From Linyphia triangularis (Eukaryota; Arthropoda; Arachnida; Araneae; Linyphiidae), in assembly GCA_963978545.1 (NCBI GenBank), contig OZ021726.1:35314959-35378958 (forward strand): DNA of 64,000 nucleotides. Reading direction: 5' to 3'. The position numbers and the translations under genes were made by a program. Positions 58,951-64,000 of the stretch are shown piece after piece (the stretch's first letter is position 1; every line of letters begins with the position of its first letter). The notes below the pieces were generated by a model. That model worked only from the letters and a program-made list of their open reading frames with translations. It did no database searches and was not told where the DNA came from.

Positions 58951-59010
58951 AGATACTTACTGTCGTTTCTGCCTTTTTTAAGGTTGGCGGCGAAACGACC
59001 GTTTCGTCTG
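58951..59010. repeat. Loop of the palindrome (inverted copy of 56205-56263)
   Basis: 60 bp between the two arms, ending CGAAACGACCGTTTCGTCTG. It is the inverted copy of the left terminal block. This suggests the palindrome centre is the former end of the left element. Confidence 0.9.
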
Positions 59011-59802
59011 ATTCTCTGCACAACTTCCAGCGAAAAAGCTGAAATTGACTATTTTCTAACGCGCTTACGAAACTTCACATAATTATACAAAAAATACCAT
59101 AGATTCGACTCGGTGATATCTTTCAAAGAAAAAAAAAATTGAGTACCTAGAATAAAAGACAACGAAGAAAAAAAATATTGAAATTTCCAAAACGAAATAA
59201 AAAAACGAGTTCTAGCCCGATTTTGATGTAAAATTTTAGACAAACGTCCAGCCCTAACTAAGTTGTAGATCTTCAAACGGAATGAATTATAGGATGCGGA
59301 ATGTTTCAACTTAAAATCCTACGCTGGTTTGAACTTCTTTAAATAATTCTTTCTATTTTTAATTAATTTAAAACCACTTTTTTTCATTTCATAATTTGGC
59401 GACAGATAAAGGCGATCAACATGTAATTGTGGTTCAGATATATATGCCAAAAGTTGCCAAACAGGTTTGCTATCATTTCGAAGTTAGTTTTTCCGACATG
59501 TTAGGCTTAAGTGAGAATGAACTTAATGTAATAGTATAGGCAGAACGAATTAGACTATGATTATATGGCTTATAACATCTTTAAAATTGAAATAATTTAA
59601 TTTTTGAAGAGACAGAATTAAAGAGAAATATTTGTTCTTCAAATTGCATGTGTATTTGGAACTGTATGACAATTTAGAGTGAGTTAACTTTCAAAAACAT
59701 TTTAATTTCGGAAAAGCTCCGTTTAAAAATGAAAATAATCACATTGTGTTGCAAAATACTATGGGCTGAATTGTAAAGTATAAATGTGGAGGTTATGCGA
59801 GC

Positions 59803-59810
59803 TGACGTCA
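59803..59810. promoter_or_regulatory. Consensus CRE-like palindrome, right arm
   Basis: TGACGTCA in GCGAGCTGACGTCACAGTC, the mirror of 58173-58180, with flanks conserved. Confidence 0.3.
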
Positions 59811-60149
59811 CAGTCAATTCATTACAGCAGGACTAAATGAAACACGCATTGTAATTGGCTAATGGATTGCAAAAATGTCATTCGTTTTTAAAGATGTGTT
59901 GATTTTGTTTAATTTTCGTTGTAAAATGAAATCGTAGAATCATATATCATCAAAATTATAATTTCATAGTGAATTTTAAAATTGTTGTTAAGAAAATATT
60001 TTAAATTTTGTCAAATATCAATGGGTTATTATGTGAACCAAAATAATGCATGGCATAGTAAAAATAATTTATATTGCAATAATTAGACTGTAAAAAACTT
60101 GTAATATTTATTTGTAACAATTTATTAGAATAAATTTTCAATAGAATGA

Positions 60150-60312
60150 ACTCTCTGGCCTTGTATGTTAAAAGGTGCCGGATTTGATTCCTGGGTTAGG
60201 TGTGGATGTTCGTTGTGTTTCGGAATCCACGTTAAGCTGTGAGTCCCGGACTGATTAGTCGTTATTATGCACTAAAATAGGTCGTTGAGCATACAAACTA
60301 ACCAATCCAGCT
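60150..60312 (+). mobile_element. SINE-B, copy 5 (right palindrome arm)
   Basis: Forward orientation mirror of copy 4: AAAGGTGCCGGATTTGATTCC, GTGTGGATGTTCGTTGTG, GTCCCGGACTGATTAGTCG, ACAAACTAACCAATCC. It has the same decayed head as the left-arm copy. Confidence 0.85.
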
Positions 60313-60439
60313 GAAACTTGGCAGACAGGCTCTTTGTCGATGGCAACGTATTTCTTTAAGTTTTGGGGGTTTAAGTTGCCATACACAAGTTTCTATTACT
60401 CGTTCGTGGGCGATTTTGATGGTTACTGCCGTCCGCATT

Positions 60440-60845
60440 CAACCAATTTGTAAATTTTCAAGTAGATTTTGGCATGTAAGATATCATTGAACTCAACTTG
60501 AAGAATTATGAATATTCGTGGTACCAGGTGTACCATAGGTGGTACTACTTCTGGTTTATCAATTTTGAAGATAAATATGGCATATTGGGTGTCATTAGGC
60601 TTGTATTGAAAAATTATGAATGTTTAAGGTACCAGGTATAGCATAGGTAGTACCACTTTCGGTTAATCCATTTTCAAGATAAATATGGCATGTTGGACTT
60701 TTGTTTTGACGAATTATGAATGTTTAAAGTACCAGCAGGTATGCTATTGGTACCACTTCCGGTTTTTCAATTTTAAAGATAATTATTGCATGTAAGGTAT
60801 CGTCGAACTCAGTTTGAAGAATTATGAATATTCCTGGTACCAGGT
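60440..60845. repeat. Tandem ~104-bp units, right arm (mirrored)
   Basis: Reverse complement of 57142-57545, with GGTACCAGGTGTACCATAGG, TATCAATTTTGAAGATAAATATG and similar. The outermost unit is split by SINE-A. Confidence 0.83.
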
Positions 60846-60847
60846 GT

Positions 60848-61029
60848 GGCCGACCAAACAGTATAGAGGTTAGCATGCTAGCTTCTAGACCGCGAGGTTG
60901 CGGGTTCGAGTCCCGTGTTAAGCATGGGTGTTTGTAAATGTATGCTGGCTTGTCTAATGACGAATGTTTCGGTGCATTATAGCCCTCGTGTTGCTGACGG
61001 CTAAAGATAATCTGAAAACAACCAACCAA
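60848..61029 (+). mobile_element. SINE-A, copy 7, only in the right palindrome arm
   Basis: Forward orientation, from GGCCGACCAAACAGTATAG through GCGGGTTCGAGTCCCG to AACAACCAACCAA. It is flanked by perfect 15-bp CCTGGTACCAGGTGT (60833-60847 and 61030-61044). The corresponding left-arm site (about 57143) is uninterrupted. It therefore inserted after the palindrome formed, into a GGTACC-rich unit. Confidence 0.94.
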
Positions 61030-61099
61030 CCTGGTACCAGGTGTACCATAGGTGATAAATAGAAAAACGATTAAACGGACAAATTCAAAAAATTGTTTA

Positions 61100-61367
61100 A
61101 AAAAAGTTATGATATCCCCCAAAAAAACACTTTTGAAAAGTAGAAGAACCACCAACCTCAAAAATACAAAAAACTTTCTTGCAATAAAAAAACCATAAAC
61201 ATGATGAAAATTTTCGACCACAAATACAGTGATATAAAAAATTGCCAACCTCTGATTACAACTCTAGGTTGTGACTCGCTTAACAATGTATGCTTACTTA
61301 ATTTATTTTTAAAATTTAAGTTCCTTTCCCATAAAAATTTACGCTGCTTGAGGTTGGCGCCCGTCTT
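61100..61367 (-). repeat. Block A, copy 3 (inner right)
   Basis: Mirror of the block at 56806-57062: CCCCCAAAAAAACACTTTTG to TTGAGGTTGGCGCCCGTC. Confidence 0.87.
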
Positions 61368-61655
61368 AATTACTAACCTTTAAAACCCCCCACACAATAA
61401 AAACTTTCCAAAATGTATGTATCAACCAAACAAAAGCTTACCACAAACACTTCAGTTTCCAACTTAAAAAATTCTTAATAAAGAATCAAATGCAAGCGTT
61501 TGAGCACAGTTTCTCTATACTATTTTGAAAGTTACATGAACATGAAGATTTACACCACTTTGTATTTCCTACCTATCCAAATGAAATCATAAACTCGAAT
61601 ATTCGTGCAATATGCCATAAATTAGTTTAAACACAAGCACTGTTAATATTCCTAT

Positions 61656-61907
61656 GACGGGTGCCAACCTCAAGCAGCGTAAATTTTTATGGGAGCGGAA
61701 CTTAAATTTTAAAAATAAACTAAGTAAGCATACATTGTTAAGCGAGTCACAACCTAGAGTTGCAATCAGAGGTTGGCAATTTTTTATATCACTGTATTTG
61801 TGGTTAAAAATTTTCATCATGTTTATGGTTTTTTTATTGCAAGAAAGTTTTTTGTATTTTTGAGGTTGGTGGTTCTTCTACTTTTCAAAAGTGTTTTTTG
61901 GGGGGAT
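61656..61907 (+). repeat. Block A, copy 4 (outer right)
   Basis: Mirror of 56264-56516: GGTGCCAACCTCAAGCAGCG to AGTGTTTTTTGGGGGG. Past 61910 the sequence is unrelated to the left flank, and the 59-bp terminal block is missing. Confidence 0.87.
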
Positions 61908-61914
61908 ATGACTT

Positions 61915-64000
61915 TACGCCAACGATCATAACTTCATAATAAATGGTCCGATTTACAAAATTCTAATTTCGTTTTGTATACAATAGTTGTGAATGTGTTT
62001 TCTATGGGGAATCTAATATATATTGTTATAAACACACTTTTTATGCTTATTTTAATCTTAATTTTCTGTTAAAAACTATGTATTTTGTAAACTTTTTATT
62101 TAAAAACTTATAATTAAATAAATATTGAAGCCAAATTCAAAATTCTCTTTAGGAACATGCGTCTATATAATATCTCTTATTTGCAATAAAAATAATACCT
62201 CTAAATCAATTACAAGTTTATTTATTTATGTTCTAATAATGTCCTAATTAGTCACTTTAATTGCAATTAGCTGATTAAAAAATTGAGGGGGAAAAAAGTT
62301 TTTATATAAAAATGCATCATTTTTTATTCTGATATACTGCCAAAAAGTTTGAAATTATAACCTAAAAATTAAAGAAAATCATCTTAATTGTAAATGTATA
62401 CTTTAAGGAATGAAAACAGATAAAGTATTTTATAAATCGAATACTTATTTGTCTTACTTTTCTCGACTCAAGATGATATCAACCAGTGCATATGTTCTCA
62501 AAGTATAAAATAGTAAAGATAAGCCTTTACTATTTCTCATAAACTCCCTTGCAAGGTTTAAAAGTGTTTCATCCTGCCACAAATTCAATTTAGCCCCCAC
62601 AATGTATTGAAATGTTGTTAAACGTTCGAAGTTTAGAAAACATCCCAATATCCTACATTTATAAAATACAAGTCCATGAAATTGAATGATTATTCATAAC
62701 ATGATGAACAAACTTAATTCACACAAATCCCAGACACCACCAACTTTGGCACATGTGTTCCTCATGAGATAATTACGGAGTGTATAAAGTGTAAAATCGG
62801 CTTAGCTACTCTAATCATCATAAAGGGTAATAAACCAATAAATTTGTCGAAATGAATTACTTTTTTAAACAAGAGAAAGAAATCAAATATAGTTTTTCAA
62901 TAAGAATAAGAAAAATAAAAAGATGTCTATGACTTCAACTCAAAGATTATTGGCTATTGTAATTATAAATAATAATATTCCATGATCAAACATTTCGTTA
63001 GGTTTGTTTACACCGGGTTAATTAAACATGCAGATAACAACATCTGGAGTAATTGATGCATGAGGAATCGGATAATCCCTGGAGCTTTACTTGCACTAAT
63101 TAGTTGTATTTAAACATCGCGTCTCTTATATGCATTTTTATTTAATCTTATTTTAATTAGAGCTTGGAAATTTAATCAAAGGCGTATTAAATATGAGACA
63201 TTGAGAGTTGTCTCTATTCTTTAGGAAAACATATTAAATTCGGATAAAGAATGCTTTAATAATTATTGTTCCTATGCTGAAATTGTAATTTGGTTCGTCT
63301 TTTCGAGCTTTATCCTGCCTTAAGATGAAATATCCAATGATAAAATGCATTATATGAAAAGAGGTGTTTTAAAAAAAAAAAAACGTAATACTGAAATGGA
63401 ATTTTACGAATGAGAAGACAAATTATAAGATTAATATCACACGAATATATTTTTGAATCTCATTCAGAATATAATTTAATTTAAATATGTCTTTTAAATA
63501 ATAATCTTTAAACTTAAAATAATCTTTAAAATATTCATAAATCCAAAATTTATACACAACATATTTAATTATCAGCTTGTAGGATATGTTTATCATGATT
63601 CAAATACACAAGAATAAAATTAAAACTAACCTTAAGAATTTAGCAAAAAAAAAATTATTTTTCTTATACCTTCGAAAATTATTCTTAACAACTTTAACAC
63701 AGGCTGAATATTTTTGGAGATTTCTAGGCCACGGATTTGAAGATAATCAGAAATGTCAACAATTTTAGCTTTTTAGAAAATCTAGACACTATGCTTAAAA
63801 TAAATACAAAATGGGTCATTCTTAGTAATTTCAATTGGTTCCTTTGAAATTTAATTTTATTTATTTACCAAATTTCTAAATTACAATGATAAACAATTTT
63901 AAAGCCAAATATATCCTTATCATTTCTTTGCGTGAAACAAATCAAATAATTCATTATCTTTGAATTATAATTATAAAAAACACTGAGCTTTACAGACATT
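61915..64000. other. AT-rich stretch, no recognisable gene
   Basis: No coding, RNA-gene or inverted-repeat signal. The open frames at 62454-62648 and 63586-63768 have no recognisable domain. Confidence 0.5.

Larger units (their letters stand above)
56264..61910. repeat. Giant imperfect palindrome, ~2.7-kb arms, 60-bp loop
   Basis: Left arm 56264-58950 and right arm 59011-61910 are reverse complements, at roughly 90-95% identity by eye in the parts compared. Landmarks pair outward from the centre: TGCAGAGAAT/ATTCTCTGCA, the CATTCCGCATCCTATAATTC block, TGACGTCA, SINE-B, the GGTACC-rich ~104-bp repeats, and the flanking ~270-bp blocks. The right arm is about 200 bp longer, explained mainly by SINE-A. 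The structure resembles a foldback transposon or a segmental inverted duplication. Confidence 0.92.

Noticed and set aside
58654..59309. Homologous 74- and 86-codon frames mirrored in the two palindrome arms
   Set aside because: Similarity is due to the palindrome; the frame is broken at poly-T runs and has no recognisable domain.
61095..61910. Assembly duplication as the sole explanation of the palindrome
   Set aside because: The arms differ at many positions and only one carries SINE-A, so they are distinct DNA, though long reads should still confirm the centre.

Overview
This is an AT-rich animal (eukaryotic) genomic window with no intact protein gene that I can defend. Nearly everything recognisable is a mobile element or its debris. 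By eye the sequence is about 70-75% A+T, with long poly-A/T tracts, long (TG)n and (AT)n microsatellites, two families of tRNA-derived SINEs, a decayed non-LTR retrotransposon, several cut-and-paste DNA transposons or MITEs, and 148-bp tandem arrays inside Helentron/pearl-like elements. This mix fits an arthropod. A chelicerate such as an orb-weaving spider is my guess, but no host gene is available to prove it.

Layout. 1-1600: a SINE end, a (TG)n tract and two nested copies of an unclassified interspersed repeat (family R). 1600-5860: AT-rich, no features. 5865-6645: three diverged tandem copies of a ~270-bp unit. 6750-8466: first Helentron/pearl-like element, with about ten diverged ~146-bp units. 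8560-9060: an interspersed repeat that recurs at 22.3 kb. 9.1-19.2 kb: AT-rich, with a small MITE-like inverted repeat (15954-16143) and (AT)98 at 17.2 kb. 19186-21653: a 2.47-kb hAT transposon with a degraded minus-strand transposase and a 44-bp-arm hairpin, followed by another family R copy. 22-29 kb: AT-rich, with two GC-richer, exon-like segments on the minus strand (26.5 and 28.0 kb). 28.7-32.9 kb: SINEs, a foldback element and a GC-richer segment with a 64-codon ORF. 32991-35990: second Helentron/pearl-like element, whose 148-bp units are nearly identical. 37-38 kb: family R copy carrying a SINE. 40030-45535: 5'-truncated LINE with endonuclease, reverse transcriptase and RNase H domains, split by a TA-flanked Tc1/mariner-like element that itself contains further insertions. 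53.9-55.2 kb: third, inverted and older copy of the 148-bp array, interrupted by a 214-bp hAT-type MITE with perfect 26-bp TIRs and an 8-bp target duplication. 56.2-61.9 kb: a ~5.7-kb imperfect palindrome with ~2.7-kb arms. 61.9-64 kb: AT-rich, no features.

The elements date one another. SINE-B lies in both palindrome arms, so it predates the palindrome. SINE-A lies in only one arm, with its own 15-bp target duplication, so it came later. The LINE is older than the Tc1-like element inside it. The 53.9-55.2 kb array is older than its hAT MITE. The most notable structures are the palindrome, the three-copy 148-bp array family, two SINE families that share a central motif and a tail, and two unassigned exon-like segments at 26.5 and 28.0 kb.
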